A stretch of 64,000 bases of DNA from an uncultured Oscillospiraceae bacterium (GCA_934565795.1 CAKTIM010000003.1:97358-161357), one strand, 5' to 3'. Counted from the first letter of the stretch, positions 8,323 through 21,638 are shown. The notes: a model not told the origin generated them from the sequence alone. Made by a program: numbers and translations.

Positions 8323-8997
8323 ATGGCTTCCTGGATGGTTCACCTGCGCATTGCCGACCGGCTGCTGGACAGCCTGCCCCGGCTGTCCGCGGTGGATTTT
8401 GTGGTGGGCAACATTGCCCCGGACAGCGGCGTTCCCAACGAGGATTGGAGCGCCTTTACGCCCAGCACGGTGGTGTCCCACTTCCGGGTGGATCCCTCCG
8501 ACCCGAGAACGATTCAGATTTCGGTGTTCGTGGAGCGGTATTATACCCCGGCGCAGCGTGCCCGCTATACCCCGGCACAGAACTCCTTCTTCCTGGGGTA
8601 TCTTGTCCACCTGCTGACCGATCAGTTGTGGAGTGCTCAAGTGCTGACTGCCCTGATGGAGCGTTTCCCCGACCAGGGGCAGGCAGACCGGCTGGGGCTG
8701 ATTCAGCGTGCCAAAGAGGACTGGTATGACCTGGACTATAAATATCTGCGCCAGCACTCGGATTTCCGCGCCTTTCGGATTTATGCGGGAGCCGTGGGCT
8801 ATGAGAATGTGTTTATGAGCGAATTTGCCCCGGATGCCTTTGACAACCGGCGGCAGTACATCACCTCCTTCTATCTGGAGGAAAACAACCACCTTGACCG
8901 GGAGTATCCATACCTGAACGAGGCCCAGATGGACAGCTTTGTTTCAGGTGCATCCAGGGAAATTCTATCCCGCCTGCAAACGGAATACGGTCTGTGA
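8323..8997 (+). CDS. Zinc-dependent phospholipase C-like domain protein
   Basis: A 224-aa protein beginning MASWMVHLRIADRL. The N-terminal HLRIAD, NIAPDSG and the later FFLGYLVHLLTDQLW segment with paired His/Asp match the Zn_dep_PLPC-type fold, in which the metal ligands are spread along an all-helical protein. There is no signal peptide, unlike secreted clostridial alpha-toxins, so a housekeeping hydrolase role is more likely. TAAGGAG gives a good ribosome binding site. Probably cotranscribed with the upstream peptidase. Confidence 0.75.
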   Translation: MASWMVHLRIADRLLDSLPRLSAVDFVVGNIAPDSGVPNEDWSAFTPSTVVSHFRVDPSDPRTIQISVFVERYYTPAQRARYTPAQNSFFLGYLVHLLTDQLWSAQVLTALMERFPDQGQADRLGLIQRAKEDWYDLDYKYLRQHSDFRAFRIYAGAVGYENVFMSEFAPDAFDNRRQYITSFYLEENNHLDREYPYLNEAQMDSFVSGASREILSRLQTEYGL

Positions 8998-9012
8998 CCC
9001 AAGTTGCCAGAA

Positions 9013-9044
9013 GCCGCCCTGCTTGACAAAGCGGGCGGTTTTTT
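9013..9044 (+). terminator. Terminator of the peptidase/Zn-PLC operon
   Basis: GCCGCCC(T)GCTT and AAGCGGGCGG form a GC-rich stem with one bulged base, followed by TTTTTTA. It overlaps the promoter of the next gene. Confidence 0.75.
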
Positions 9045-9051
9045 ATATAAT
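9023..9051 (+). promoter_or_regulatory. Perfect sigma-A promoter nested in the terminator
   Basis: TTGACA (9023-9028), 17 bp and TATAAT (9046-9051). The -35 box is the loop and the spacer is the right arm and U-tract of the upstream terminator. It serves the PLP enzyme gene at 9096. Confidence 0.8.
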
Positions 9052-9095
9052 TTGGGGGCTTGAAGCGGATTTTGACAAGAGGGAGCAGCGAGAAA

Positions 9096-10379
9096 ATGGA
9101 AGAATTATTGCAGCAGTATCAGGCAATGGGCATCAGCCCTGCCGTTTATGAATACGGTGAAAAGGCGCTGGCGCGTTTGCGGGAGCGCTTCGACGCCATC
9201 GACCGCATTGCGGAATACAATCAGGCCAAGGTGATCGCCGCCATGCAGAAGAACCGGGTCAGCGCCGCCTGCTTTGCCGCCACCACCGGCTACGGCTACG
9301 ACGACCTGGGGCGGGACAATCTGGAGCGGGTGTATGCCGACGTGTTTCACACCGAAGCCGCCCTGGTGCGCCCCCAGATCACCTGCGGCACCCACGCCCT
9401 GACCGTGGCGCTGAGCGCCAATCTGCTCCCCGGCGACGAGCTGCTCTCCCCCGTGGGCATGCCCTACGACACCCTACAGGAGGTCATTGGCATCCGGGAA
9501 AGCCCCTGCTCCCTGGCGGAGTACGGGGTCAGCTACCGTCAGGTAGACCTGCTGCCGGACGGCAGCTTCGACTACGAGGGCATCAAAGGTGCCATCAACG
9601 AAAAAACAAAGCTCATCACCATCCAGCGCTCCAAAGGCTATGCCACCCGCCCCACCTTCTCCGTCGCGCAGATTGGGGAACTGATCGCCTTCTGCAAGGG
9701 CATCAAGCCGGATGTGGTGGTGATGGTGGATAACTGCTACGGCGAATTTGTAGAGACCATGGAGCCATCCGACGTGGGCGCGGACATGGTGGTAGGCTCC
9801 CTCATCAAGAACCCCGGCGGCGGTCTGGCCCCCATCGGCGGCTACATCTGCGGCACGGAAAAATGCGTCAGCCGGTGTGCCTATCGGCTCTCCGCCCCCG
9901 GCCTGGGGCAGGAGGTGGGCGCAAACCTGGGGCTGATGCCTGCGCTGTATCAGGGCTTCTTCCTGGCCCCCACGGTGGTCGCCAGCGCGGAAAAGGGCGC
10001 GGTATTCGCCGCCAACCTGTATGAGCCGCTGGGCTTTCGCTGTGTGCCCGGCGCGGCCGAGGAGCGCCACGACATCATTCAGGCCGTGGAGCTGGGCAGT
10101 GAGGCGGGCATGATCGCCTTCTGCAAGGGCATCCAGGCCGCCGCCCCGGTAGACTCCTACGCCGACCCCCTCCCCTGGGACATGCCCGGCTACAGCGACA
10201 AGGTCATTATGGCCGCCGGTGCCTTTGTCCAGGGCAGCTCCATTGAGCTGTCCGCCGACGGCCCCATCCGCCCCCCCTACGCCGTCTATTTCCAGGGCGG
10301 CCTGACCTGGTATCACGCCAAGCTGGGCATCCTTATGAGCCTGCAAAAGATGGTGGACGCCGGACTGGCAACGCTCTGA
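9096..10379 (+). CDS. PLP-dependent methionine gamma-lyase/YnbB (aluminium-resistance) family protein
   Basis: A 427-aa fold-type I PLP enzyme. Features: a TTGYGYDDLGRDNLE motif near the N terminus, RPQITCGTHAL in the cofactor region, VVMVDNCYGEF with the cofactor Asp, and GSLIKNPGGGLAPIGGY with the Schiff-base Lys. This is the family named 'aluminium resistance' or YnbB, often labelled methionine gamma-lyase family; the substrate is not settled. A TTG 12 codons upstream would start almost at the transcription start site, so the ATG after AGGGAG is preferred. Convergent with rpoC across a shared terminator. Confidence 0.88.
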   Translation: MEELLQQYQAMGISPAVYEYGEKALARLRERFDAIDRIAEYNQAKVIAAMQKNRVSAACFAATTGYGYDDLGRDNLERVYADVFHTEAALVRPQITCGTHALTVALSANLLPGDELLSPVGMPYDTLQEVIGIRESPCSLAEYGVSYRQVDLLPDGSFDYEGIKGAINEKTKLITIQRSKGYATRPTFSVAQIGELIAFCKGIKPDVVVMVDNCYGEFVETMEPSDVGADMVVGSLIKNPGGGLAPIGGYICGTEKCVSRCAYRLSAPGLGQEVGANLGLMPALYQGFFLAPTVVASAEKGAVFAANLYEPLGFRCVPGAAEERHDIIQAVELGSEAGMIAFCKGIQAAAPVDSYADPLPWDMPGYSDKVIMAAGAFVQGSSIELSADGPIRPPYAVYFQGGLTWYHAKLGILMSLQKMVDAGLATL

Positions 10380-10412
10380 GTACCCCGCGCAGGCCGCAAT
10401 TGCAGACAAATA

Positions 10413-10452
10413 CCCCCTGCCAACGCATTTTCAGCGCTGGCAGGGGGATTTT
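10413..10452. terminator. Bidirectional terminator between the PLP enzyme gene and rpoC
   Basis: A perfect 10-bp stem (CCCCCTGCCA / TGGCAGGGGG) extended by ACGC..GCGC is followed by ATTTTC on the + strand. On the reverse strand the U-tract is poor (GTATTTG), so it is best for the + gene but is also the only candidate for rpoC. Confidence 0.8.
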
Positions 10453-10467
10453 CATTGGGATTTTCGA

Positions 10468-14145
<3,678 letters not shown>

Positions 14146-14157
14146 AAGTGCGCCTCC

Positions 14158-17100
14158 TTAGTCTTCTATCGTCTCGGCGTCGCCGTCTTCCAGATCGCCG
14201 AACACATCCATAATATCCTCAGGGCCATCCTCATCGATCACGAAGCCGGAGTCCAGCACCTCGTCGGTGTCTCCCACCACCGTGTCGCCGCGGTCGTCGG
14301 AGCTGTAGACGATCTCGTCATCGTCGTCCTCGTCCTTCAGCTCGATCTCGTTGCCGTTTTCATCCAGCACGCGGATATCCAGGCACAGAGCCTGCAGCTC
14401 CTTGACCAGAACCTTGAAGGATTCAGGCACGCCGGGCTTGGGAATGTTGGCGCCCTTGACGATGGCCTCGTAGGTCTTGACACGGCCCGTCACGTCGTCG
14501 GACTTGACGGTCAGAATCTCCTGCAGGGTATAGGCAGCGCCGTAGGCCTCCAGCGCCCAGACCTCCATTTCGCCGAAGCGCTGGCCGCCGAACTGGGCCT
14601 TGCCGCCCAGAGGCTGCTGGGTGACCAGGGCATACGGGCCGGTGGAGCGGGCGTGAATCTTATCATCAACCAGGTGATGGAGCTTCAGATAGTAGGGGTA
14701 GCCAACGGTTACCAGATTGTCGAAGGGCTCGCCGGTGCGGCCATCGTACAGGATGGTCTTGCCGTCCTCCCGCAGTCCGGCCTCCTTCAGAGTCTCGCGG
14801 ATGTCCTTCTCGTTGGCGCCGTCGAACACGGGGGTAGCGACGTTCCAGCCCAGAGCGCGGGCGGCATAGCCCAGGTGCACTTCCAGCACCTGACCGATGT
14901 TCATACGCGAAGGCACGCCCAGGGGGTTCAGCACGATATCCAGCGGCGTACCGTCGGGCAGGAAGGGCATATCCTCCTCCGGCAGGACGCGGGACACCAC
15001 GCCCTTGTTGCCGTGACGGCCGGCCATCTTGTCGCCCACGGAGATCTTTCTCTTCTGGGCAATATACACACGGACGGACTTGGTGACGCCGGGGGCCAGC
15101 TCGTCGGAATTCTCCTTGGTGAACACCTTCACGTCCACCACGATGCCGCTCTCGCCGTGGGGCACCTTCAGGGAGGTATCACGAACCTCTCTTGCCTTCT
15201 CGCCGAAGATGGCGCGCAGCAGGCGCTCCTCAGGGGTCAGCTCGGTCTCGCCCTTGGGGGTGACCTTGCCCACCAGGTAATCGCCGGAATGCACCTCCGC
15301 GCCCACGCGGATGATGCCCTCCTCGTCCAGATCCTTCAGTGCATCCTCGCCCACATTGGGGATATCGCGGGTGATCTCCTCAGGCCCCAGCTTGGTATCG
15401 CGGGCCTCGGTCTCATGCTCCTCAATGTGGATGGAGGTAAACACATCCTCGCGCACCAGGCGCTCATTGAGCAGGATGGCGTCCTCGTAGTTGTAGCCCT
15501 CCCAGGTGACGAAGCCAATCAGCACGTTCTTGCCCAGGGCAACCTCGCCGCCGGAGCAGCTGGGGCCGTCGGCAATGATCTGCTCGGTATCCACCCGCTC
15601 GCCAACCACCACGTTGGGCCGCTGGTTGATGCAGGTGCCGGCATTGCTGCGGGCAAACTTGGTCAGATGGTAGGTAGCGGTCTCGCCGTCGTCGTAGCGC
15701 ACGGAGATATCCGTAGCGGAAACGGCAGTGACCACACCGGGCTTGGTGGCCTTGATGCAGACCTCGCTGTCCACGGCAGCCTTGTGCTCGATGCCGGTGG
15801 CAACGACGGGCGGCTCGGTGGTCAGCAGGGGCACGGCCTGACGCTGCATGTTCGCGCCCATCAGGGCACGGTTGGCGTCGTCGTTCTGCAGGAAGGGAAT
15901 GAAGGAGGTGGCGATGGAGATCATCATACGCGGCGATACATCCACGTAGTCGATCATGTTGCGGTCCACCTCGATGATCTCGTTGCGGTGGCGGCAGGTG
16001 ATACGGGCATTGGCCAGGCAGCCGTTTTCGTCCAGAGGTTCGCTGGCCTGACCGACGTAGTAATCGTCCTCCACGTCGGCGGTCATGTACTCCACATCCT
16101 TGGTGACAAAGCCGGTGGCCTTGTCCACCTTGCGGTAGGGAGCCTCTACGAAGCCGTACTCATTGATCTTGGCAAAGGTGGCCAGGTAGTTGATCAGGCC
16201 GATGTTGGGGCCTTCAGGGGTCTCGATGGGGCACATGCGGCCATAATGGGTGTAGTGAATATCACGCACATCGAAGGACGCCCGGTCGCGGCTCAGACCG
16301 CCGGGGCCCAGGGCGGACAGGCGGCGCTTATGGGTCAGCTCGGCCAGGGGGTTATTCTGATCCATGAACTGGGACAGCGGGGAGGAGCCGAAGAACTCCT
16401 TGATAACCGCCGTCACAGGCCGGATGTTGATCAGGCTCTGGGGGGTGACGGAATCCAGATCCTGCACGGTCATGCGCTCCCGGATCACCCGATCCAGACG
16501 GGAGAAGCCGATGCGGAACTGGTTCTGCAGCAGCTCGCCCACGCAGCGCAGGCGGCGGTTGCCCAGGTGGTCGATATCGTCGGGGGTGCCGACGCCCATG
16601 GCCACGCAGTTCAGGTAGTTGATGGAGGCCATGATATCATCCACAATGATGTGCTTGGGGATCAGATCGTCCATCCGCTCCTCGATGGCTTCCTTCCAGC
16701 CGTCGGCAGGGACGGTATCCAGCATCTCCCGCAGGACGGAGAAGCGCACCTTCTCCTTGATACCGTACTGCTTGGGATCGAAGTCCACGAAGCCGGCCAT
16801 GTCCACCATGTTGTTGGAGAACACCTTCACCTTGTAATCGCCGATGCGGATCACGGCCTCGTTGACGCCCTTGGCGCTCAGCTCGTGAGCCTGGGCACGG
16901 GAGATGAAGTCACCGGGCATCACCAGGATTTCGCCGGTGATGGGATCGGTGATCGGCTCCGCCGCCTCCTGGCCGGACAGTCGGCTCCAGATATCCATCT
17001 TCTTATTGAATTTATAGCGGCCGACCTTGGACACATCGTAGCGGTGGGCGTCAAATAGCAGCCCCTCCAGATGGGCAATGGCCGTCTCCACCGTGGGAGG

Positions 17101-17844
17101 CTCGCCGGGACGCAGGCGGCGGTAAATCTCCAGCAGAGAATCCTCCTTGGTCTTGCAGGGATCCTTCTCCAGCGTGGCAAGGATACGCTCGTCCTCGCCG
17201 AACATCTGCTTGATCTGCTCGTCGGTGCTGACGCCCAGGGCACGGATCAGGCTGGTGATGGGCAGCTTGCGGTTCTTATCGATGCGCACCCAGAATACGT
17301 TGGAGTTGTCAGTCTCGTATTCCAGCCATGCGCCGCGGTAGGGAATGACGGTGGCGGTATAGGTATGCTGGTCTGCCTTGTCCACCTCGTGACCGTAGTA
17401 CATACCGGGGCTGCGGACGATCTGGGAGATGATAACGCGCTCTGCACCGTTGATCACGAAGGTGCCGCCGTTGGTCATCACGGGGAAGTCGCCCATGAAG
17501 ATCTCCTGCTCCTTGATTTCGTCCGTCTCCGTATTGCGCAGACGAATGCGCACCTTGATGGGCTTCGCGTAGGTGGTGTCCCGCTCCTTGCACTCCTCGA
17601 TGGTGTACTTGGGCTTGTCCTCCATGGTGTAATCCAGGAAGCTCAGCTCCAGCTTGCCGGAGAAGTCGGTAATGGTGCCCACATCCTTGAACACCTCACG
17701 CAATCCTTCGTCCAGGAACCACTGGTAGGAGTCCTTCTGGATCTTCAGCATGTTGGGGATTTCCAGAATCTCTTCATACTTTGCGTAGGACTTACGCATG
17801 GTCTTACCGAACATTACGTCCTTGACCATTGCCATATGGATCAT
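14158..17844 (-). CDS. rpoB: RNA polymerase beta subunit
   Basis: A 1228-aa subunit. The rifampicin-binding cluster reads [33 protein letters not shown], cited here by its ends [14 protein letters not shown] and [11 protein letters not shown], with the wild-type-like SQFMD, H and RLSALG residues. [21 protein letters not shown] near the C terminus is canonical. An acidic C-terminal tail (EDDDDE and further D/E) extends beyond the core, as in other Clostridia. The ATG at 17844 is spaced 5 nt from AAAGG; a GTG directly before it is less likely. rplJL is not upstream. Confidence 0.97.
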   Translation of the reverse strand: MIHMAMVKDVMFGKTMRKSYAKYEEILEIPNMLKIQKDSYQWFLDEGLREVFKDVGTITDFSGKLELSFLDYTMEDKPKYTIEECKERDTTYAKPIKVRIRLRNTETDEIKEQEIFMGDFPVMTNGGTFVINGAERVIISQIVRSPGMYYGHEVDKADQHTYTATVIPYRGAWLEYETDNSNVFWVRIDKNRKLPITSLIRALGVSTDEQIKQMFGEDERILATLEKDPCKTKEDSLLEIYRRLRPGEPPTVETAIAHLEGLLFDAHRYDVSKVGRYKFNKKMDIWSRLSGQEAAEPITDPITGEILVMPGDFISRAQAHELSAKGVNEAVIRIGDYKVKVFSNNMVDMAGFVDFDPKQYGIKEKVRFSVLREMLDTVPADGWKEAIEERMDDLIPKHIIVDDIMASINYLNCVAMGVGTPDDIDHLGNRRLRCVGELLQNQFRIGFSRLDRVIRERMTVQDLDSVTPQSLINIRPVTAVIKEFFGSSPLSQFMDQNNPLAELTHKRRLSALGPGGLSRDRASFDVRDIHYTHYGRMCPIETPEGPNIGLINYLATFAKINEYGFVEAPYRKVDKATGFVTKDVEYMTADVEDDYYVGQASEPLDENGCLANARITCRHRNEIIEVDRNMIDYVDVSPRMMISIATSFIPFLQNDDANRALMGANMQRQAVPLLTTEPPVVATGIEHKAAVDSEVCIKATKPGVVTAVSATDISVRYDDGETATYHLTKFARSNAGTCINQRPNVVVGERVDTEQIIADGPSCSGGEVALGKNVLIGFVTWEGYNYEDAILLNERLVREDVFTSIHIEEHETEARDTKLGPEEITRDIPNVGEDALKDLDEEGIIRVGAEVHSGDYLVGKVTPKGETELTPEERLLRAIFGEKAREVRDTSLKVPHGESGIVVDVKVFTKENSDELAPGVTKSVRVYIAQKRKISVGDKMAGRHGNKGVVSRVLPEEDMPFLPDGTPLDIVLNPLGVPSRMNIGQVLEVHLGYAARALGWNVATPVFDGANEKDIRETLKEAGLREDGKTILYDGRTGEPFDNLVTVGYPYYLKLHHLVDDKIHARSTGPYALVTQQPLGGKAQFGGQRFGEMEVWALEAYGAAYTLQEILTVKSDDVTGRVKTYEAIVKGANIPKPGVPESFKVLVKELQALCLDIRVLDENGNEIELKDEDDDDEIVYSSDDRGDTVVGDTDEVLDSGFVIDEDGPEDIMDVFGDLEDGDAETIED

Positions 17845-17919
17845 CACAGCCTTTCTTTCGGAATGTGTCGCTTACTTTGATACGCCGGGAGCCGTTGTCA
17901 TTTATTGCAAACTTACCTC

Positions 17920-17948
17920 TTGACAGCCGCCCCGCCCTGTGATAGAAT
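17920..17948 (+). promoter_or_regulatory. + strand promoter facing away from rpoB
   Basis: TTGACA (17920-17925), 17 bp and TAGAAT (17943-17948). No + strand protein gene lies downstream before 18.2 kb, so it is either fortuitous or drives a short RNA antisense to the rpoB leader. Confidence 0.5.
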
Positions 17949-17954
17949 GCGTGT

Positions 17955-18078
17955 GTGGGATAGGCCACAGTTGGGCATAGTATCACACTATGGACTACTA
18001 TTCTATATCATCTGGCTTTGTTTGTCAATTAGTTTTTCTGCCATTTCGAGGACATTTATGTCCCCGATTTTTTGTTTT
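17955..18078 (+). ncRNA. Candidate small RNA antisense to the rpoB leader
   Basis: Bounded by the + strand promoter at 17920-17948 and by a GGACA/TGTCC hairpin with ATTTTTTGTTTTT (18050-18080). The interior has a CATAGT/ACTATG hairpin near 17975-17992. I do not match it to a known RNA family, and the terminator stem is short, so it remains a candidate only. Confidence 0.3.
18000..18028 (-). promoter_or_regulatory. Promoter of rpoBC
   Basis: On the reverse strand TTGACA (18023-18028), 17 bp and TAGAAT (18000-18005). It gives a leader of roughly 150 nt before rpoB. No L10-type leader is expected because rplJ is absent from this operon. Confidence 0.8.
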
Positions 18079-18147
18079 TATGACCAAACACGCCCCCGCC
18101 CTCCCTGAAAAGCCCACCTTCCAAGCGCCCACCGCATAATAAAAAAC

Positions 18148-18193
18148 AAGGCGAATTCGCAGCAGCCCACCTGAGGCCATACGAATTCGCCTT
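18148..18193. terminator. Strong bidirectional hairpin with EcoRI-site arms
   Basis: A perfect 12-bp stem (AAGGCGAATTCG / CGAATTCGCCTT) with AATAAAAAAC on the left and GCTTTTTTATG on the right can terminate transcription in both directions. It insulates the rpoBC promoter from the repeat-rich gap to its right. Confidence 0.75.
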
Positions 18194-18494
18194 GCTTTTT
18201 TATGCCAGCACACCCGCTTCACCCGTCAACCGTCCCCGTAGGGGTCGGCAATTTTGTCGACCCTCAACCCCACGGTTTCGATAGCAGTAACGAACAACGT
18301 ATACCCAAAAAGGATACATCCCCAAGCTTCCCTGAGGGGTGTTGCAGAGCGCAGCGAATCTTTAATAACAATCATTGCCGGTGGCAATGATACAATAATT
18401 AATTAGCTGTCGCCGCAGCGACTGAAGAGGGCACTCAGGTGATGGTTTTGAGAGAGAGTTGGTTAAAAAGGTACGGTGTTAAACACTTTGAGTG
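18194..18494. other. Gene-free gap between rpoBC and the ABC transporter
   Basis: About 300 bp without a convincing gene. It holds a GGGTCG/CGACCC hairpin after GTAG (18238-18263), related in layout to the GTAGGGG repeats just to the right, and short fragments such as CATTGCCGGTGGCAATG (18372-18388). No tRNA or riboswitch was recognised. Confidence 0.5.
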
Positions 18495-18679
18495 CGTAGG
18501 GGCGGATATTAGCCGCCCGAAAGGTAACGAACGTGAGCTGTACAGACGAACCGCTCAATCCCGGTACCCAGCGGGGCGGCAGATTGCCGCCCCCTACGAA
18601 CTCAAAAGCTTTTGGCTATTTTCATTCAACTGACAGCTCAATTCCGCGAGACTGCGGGCGGCTAATATCCGCCCCTACG
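18495..18679. repeat. Repeat element with 25-bp perfect inverted ends
   Basis: The 25 bases at 18495-18519 (GTAGGGGCGG.. centre ATATTAG) and 18655-18679 are exact reverse complements. Each end is itself nearly palindromic (GGGGCGG/CCGCCC). A third copy-like hairpin GGGGCGGCAGATTGCCGCCCC lies inside near 18573-18593. A 64-codon open frame over the region is a translation of the repeat and is not called. Confidence 0.7.
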
Positions 18680-18696
18680 GGGTGTACCGATTTGGC

Positions 18697-20742
18697 TTAG
18701 TCCCTTTCCTTTCCGCTGACGATGCGGTAGTAGGCGTGGGCGGTGAATTTATAGATGACCACGTAGAAAACACAGAAGATCAGGAACGAGCCCACGTTGG
18801 TCAGGATGACGAGCTGCTTGTTACGCAGGTTGAACATTTGCAGCAGCTGCCATACCAGAGGGAAAGCGAAGGCAAGGTGGACGCCTGCCATCAGCAGGGG
18901 CGTGAAAAACACTGTGAGCACCTGGGAATTGATGCTTTTCTTAATATCCTGCTGGGTCATGCCCACCTTGCGCATGATGGCAAAGCGGGACTGATCCTCA
19001 TAGCCCTCGCTGGCCTGCTTGTAGTAGATAATCAGCGCAGCCGCCGCAATGAAGATGATGCTGAGCATGATGCCGATGAAGAACAGGCCGCCATAGGTGA
19101 TATAGAAGCTCTCCCGCTGCAGCGCCTGGCACTCGCTGGACCAGCCGATGCCGTTTGCCGCCATGGGAAGCGCCGGGATGCTGTCGCTCATCATCTCGTG
19201 AATCGCCACGATCCAATCCTCCGGCAGGTCAAAGTCCGCACCGTAGTAGAACTCGCAGCCGAGCATATTCCGCACGGTCTGGCTGCCGGAAAAGGTGTAT
19301 TTCAAGCTGGTCAGCGGCTCCAGCTCTTGAAGATTGGATACGATCAGCGTAATGGTGGGGATCACGGATACGGATATCTCCCCCGTCACAATATGCTGGG
19401 CGGTATTGCCCACGATCTGGAATTCCATGCCGTGTATCTTCATAGTGTCCCAATCATAGGTGCAGTTATGAAGATCGATCAACGCCTGACCTGGCTGCAG
19501 CTTCACATCCGTCCCGTACATCCGATTATAATCCGCCTGGCTCAGGAACGTCAGCAGGCGCAGATTCCCATAGCCTCCCACCTGGTCGACCTCCGAGCGA
19601 TCCGGCTGGGCCTCGCTGTCTGCCATGGCTGCCGCAATTGAGGCGTAAAAATAATACTCCTCCGCCGTCGGCTCCACCTGATTTTCCGCATAGATCCTGT
19701 GGAAATTATCCAGGATTTCCTTGCTGTGGGCCTCGTCCATTCCCTGCGGCACCCGCACATCCACCGAAAAGCCGCTGTCATGGGCATAGCGGGCTTTCAA
19801 AGAGTCCTCCGCGCCGATGTACAGGCTGCTGGTGGAGGAGATCATCACCAGCACCATGGTCGCCAGGATGCAGATGGAGGCAAGGCCCGCGCCGTTGCGC
19901 TTCATGCGGTAGGCCATGGAGGAAACGGAGACGAAGTGCTGCTTTTTATAGTAATAGCTCTTCCATTTTTGCAGCAGGCGGCACAGCACCACGCTACCGG
20001 AGATCATCATCAGATAGGTTGCAGCAATGACCATCAGCACCGCAACAAAGAAAAGGCTGACGGCATCCATGCTGTTGGAGATGGTGACGGCCATATAATA
20101 GGCCCCGCCCAGCAGCGCCATGCCCAGCAGGCCCAGGAGGTAATTCGCCTTCGGCGGCTTCTCCCCCGCGCTCTCGCTGCGCAGCAGCTCCATGGGACGG
20201 GACAGGCGCACCTGGATCAGAGAGCGCACCGTCACCAGCGCAAAAATAATGGCGAAGACGATCAGCGTATACACAAAGCTTTCCGCCCGGACGGTAAAGG
20301 TATAATCCACCCGGCCGCGCACCATGTTTACCAGGCCCAGCTCTGCCAGCTTATACAGCAGCGTTCCCAGGCCGATGCCCAGGGCCAGGCCCAGCGCCGC
20401 CACGATCAGATTTTCCCAGAGCACCACCCGGCACAGAGCGTTTTTGTCCATGCCCAGCACATTGTAAAGACCGAACTCCCGATACCGGCGGCGAATGAGA
20501 AACGAATTGGTATACAGCAGGAACAGCGCCGCGAATGCCGCCACCACGATTTTGCCCAGCGACAGGATCATCCCCATCTGGCCGCCGCCCCGCATGGCAT
20601 TCAGCGCCGGGGCGTAGCTGAGGCACTGCATGATGTGGCTCATCATCACCATGCCGATGGCGGTGAGCAGATAGGGGATGTACAGCTTTCGGTTCTTTCG
20701 GATGCCGGAGCAGGCCAGGCGGAAATAGAGCGCTTTTTTCAC
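18697..20742 (-). CDS. BceB/FtsX-type ABC transporter permease
   Basis: A 681-aa permease with ten predicted membrane helices and a large extracellular domain (about residues 310-520) between helices 7 and 8, the layout of BceB-type antimicrobial peptide sensors and exporters. The N terminus RLACSGIRKNRKLYIPYLLT and the C-terminal RFAIMRKVGMTQQDIKKSI are typical coupling regions. It starts at a GTG that overlaps the ATPase TGA (GTGA). Together with the ATPase and the adjacent histidine kinase and regulator it forms a Bce-like bacitracin/lantibiotic-type detoxification module. Confidence 0.9.
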   Translation of the reverse strand: MKKALYFRLACSGIRKNRKLYIPYLLTAIGMVMMSHIMQCLSYAPALNAMRGGGQMGMILSLGKIVVAAFAALFLLYTNSFLIRRRYREFGLYNVLGMDKNALCRVVLWENLIVAALGLALGIGLGTLLYKLAELGLVNMVRGRVDYTFTVRAESFVYTLIVFAIIFALVTVRSLIQVRLSRPMELLRSESAGEKPPKANYLLGLLGMALLGGAYYMAVTISNSMDAVSLFFVAVLMVIAATYLMMISGSVVLCRLLQKWKSYYYKKQHFVSVSSMAYRMKRNGAGLASICILATMVLVMISSTSSLYIGAEDSLKARYAHDSGFSVDVRVPQGMDEAHSKEILDNFHRIYAENQVEPTAEEYYFYASIAAAMADSEAQPDRSEVDQVGGYGNLRLLTFLSQADYNRMYGTDVKLQPGQALIDLHNCTYDWDTMKIHGMEFQIVGNTAQHIVTGEISVSVIPTITLIVSNLQELEPLTSLKYTFSGSQTVRNMLGCEFYYGADFDLPEDWIVAIHEMMSDSIPALPMAANGIGWSSECQALQRESFYITYGGLFFIGIMLSIIFIAAAALIIYYKQASEGYEDQSRFAIMRKVGMTQQDIKKSINSQVLTVFFTPLLMAGVHLAFAFPLVWQLLQMFNLRNKQLVILTNVGSFLIFCVFYVVIYKFTAHAYYRIVSGKERD

Positions 20743-21503
20743 GCCTCGTCGCCTCCCGTCTGGAGCATGGTCAGGGTATCCGATATCTTCTGATACAGCT
20801 GCTCGTTATTGCACTGGCCCCGGTAGAGCTGGTGGAATACCTGACCATCCTTGATGAACAGCACCCGGTCGGCGCAGCTGGCGGCCTTGACGGAGTGGGT
20901 GACCATCAGGATGGTCTGGCCGCCCTTGTGGATCTGGCCGAACAGGCGCAGCAGTTCGTCGGTGGACTTGGAATCCAGCGCGCCGGTGGGTTCGTCGGCC
21001 AGGACGATCTTGGGCTTCATCATCAGCGCGCGGGCCACCGCCGCCCGCTGCTTCTGGCCGCCGGAGACCTCATAGGGATACTTCTTCAGCAGGTGGGCAA
21101 TGCCCAGCTCCGCCGCAATGGGGGCAAGCACCTCCCTCATCTGCGGGTAAGGGACTCCGGCCAGCACCATGGGAAGATAGATGTTGTCCTCCAGATTGAA
21201 GGTATCCAGCAGATTGAATTCCTGGAACACAAAGCCCAGGTTATCCCGGCGGAAGGCCGCGATGTCCTTTTCCTTGATGTTTGCCAGATTCTTGCCCTCC
21301 AGCAGCACGGTGCCGGAGGTGGGCTTATCCAAAGCAGCCAGGATATTCAGCAGCGTGGTCTTGCCGGAGCCGGACTCACCCATGATGGCGGTGTACTCAC
21401 CCCGCTCCACGGTGAAATTCACATCCCGCAGGGCCTCCACGCTGTTTCCGCCGAAGCGGGTGGTGTATACCTTTTTCAGATGCTCAACCGTCAGCAGGCT
21501 CAT
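20739..21503 (-). CDS. BceA-type ABC transporter ATP-binding protein
   Basis: A 254-aa ATPase: Walker A GESGSGKTTLL, Q-loop FVFQEFNLL, signature SGGQKQRAAVARAL, Walker B IVLADEPTGALDS, H-loop TH. The C-terminal 30 residues (YRGQCNNEQLYQKISD) are typical of the BceA group. The start at MSLLTVEHLKKVY follows GAGGAGG and overlaps the stop of a 33-codon upstream gene (ATGA). The longer open frame upstream lies in a different frame from that small gene and was rejected. Confidence 0.94.
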   Translation of the reverse strand: MSLLTVEHLKKVYTTRFGGNSVEALRDVNFTVERGEYTAIMGESGSGKTTLLNILAALDKPTSGTVLLEGKNLANIKEKDIAAFRRDNLGFVFQEFNLLDTFNLEDNIYLPMVLAGVPYPQMREVLAPIAAELGIAHLLKKYPYEVSGGQKQRAAVARALMMKPKIVLADEPTGALDSKSTDELLRLFGQIHKGGQTILMVTHSVKAASCADRVLFIKDGQVFHQLYRGQCNNEQLYQKISDTLTMLQTGGDEA

Positions 21504-21601
21504 TGTTCGTCCTCCTCTTCCTCGCTGATATTTCTTTTCGCGCACAGGGCAGCCACAGCCAGAAAGGCGATCAGGCAAATGGTGCGGTTCATCTTTTTCA
21601 T
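21500..21601 (-). CDS. Small membrane or leader peptide (33 aa) coupled to the ABC ATPase
   Basis: The peptide begins MKKMNRTICLIAFLAVAALC and continues AKRN, then ISEEEEDEQ: a short basic start, a 15-residue hydrophobic helix and an acidic tail. Upstream is GGAAAGGAAG at plausible spacing. Its TGA overlaps the ATPase ATG (ATGA), a hallmark of translational coupling, and the internal GAGGAGG in its acidic codons is the ATPase ribosome binding site. I know no family name. It may be a small membrane partner of the Bce transporter or simply a coupling ORF. Confidence 0.55.
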   Translation of the reverse strand: MKKMNRTICLIAFLAVAALCAKRNISEEEEDEQ

Positions 21602-21632
21602 TTTTCGTTACTTCCTTTCCTTTGGTGGCACC

Positions 21633-21638
21633 ATTATA
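21633..21638 (-). promoter_or_regulatory. -10 box for the Bce transporter operon
   Basis: A perfect TATAAT on the reverse strand, 31 bp upstream of the small ORF. There is no acceptable -35 hexamer (the -35 zone is G-rich), which fits activation by the adjacent response regulator. Confidence 0.55.

Noticed and set aside
18439..18633. 64-codon + strand frame with CVGADISRPKGNERELYRRT
   Set aside because: This is a translation of the intergenic GTAGGGGCGG repeat. Similar 'hypothetical proteins' are repeat artefacts.
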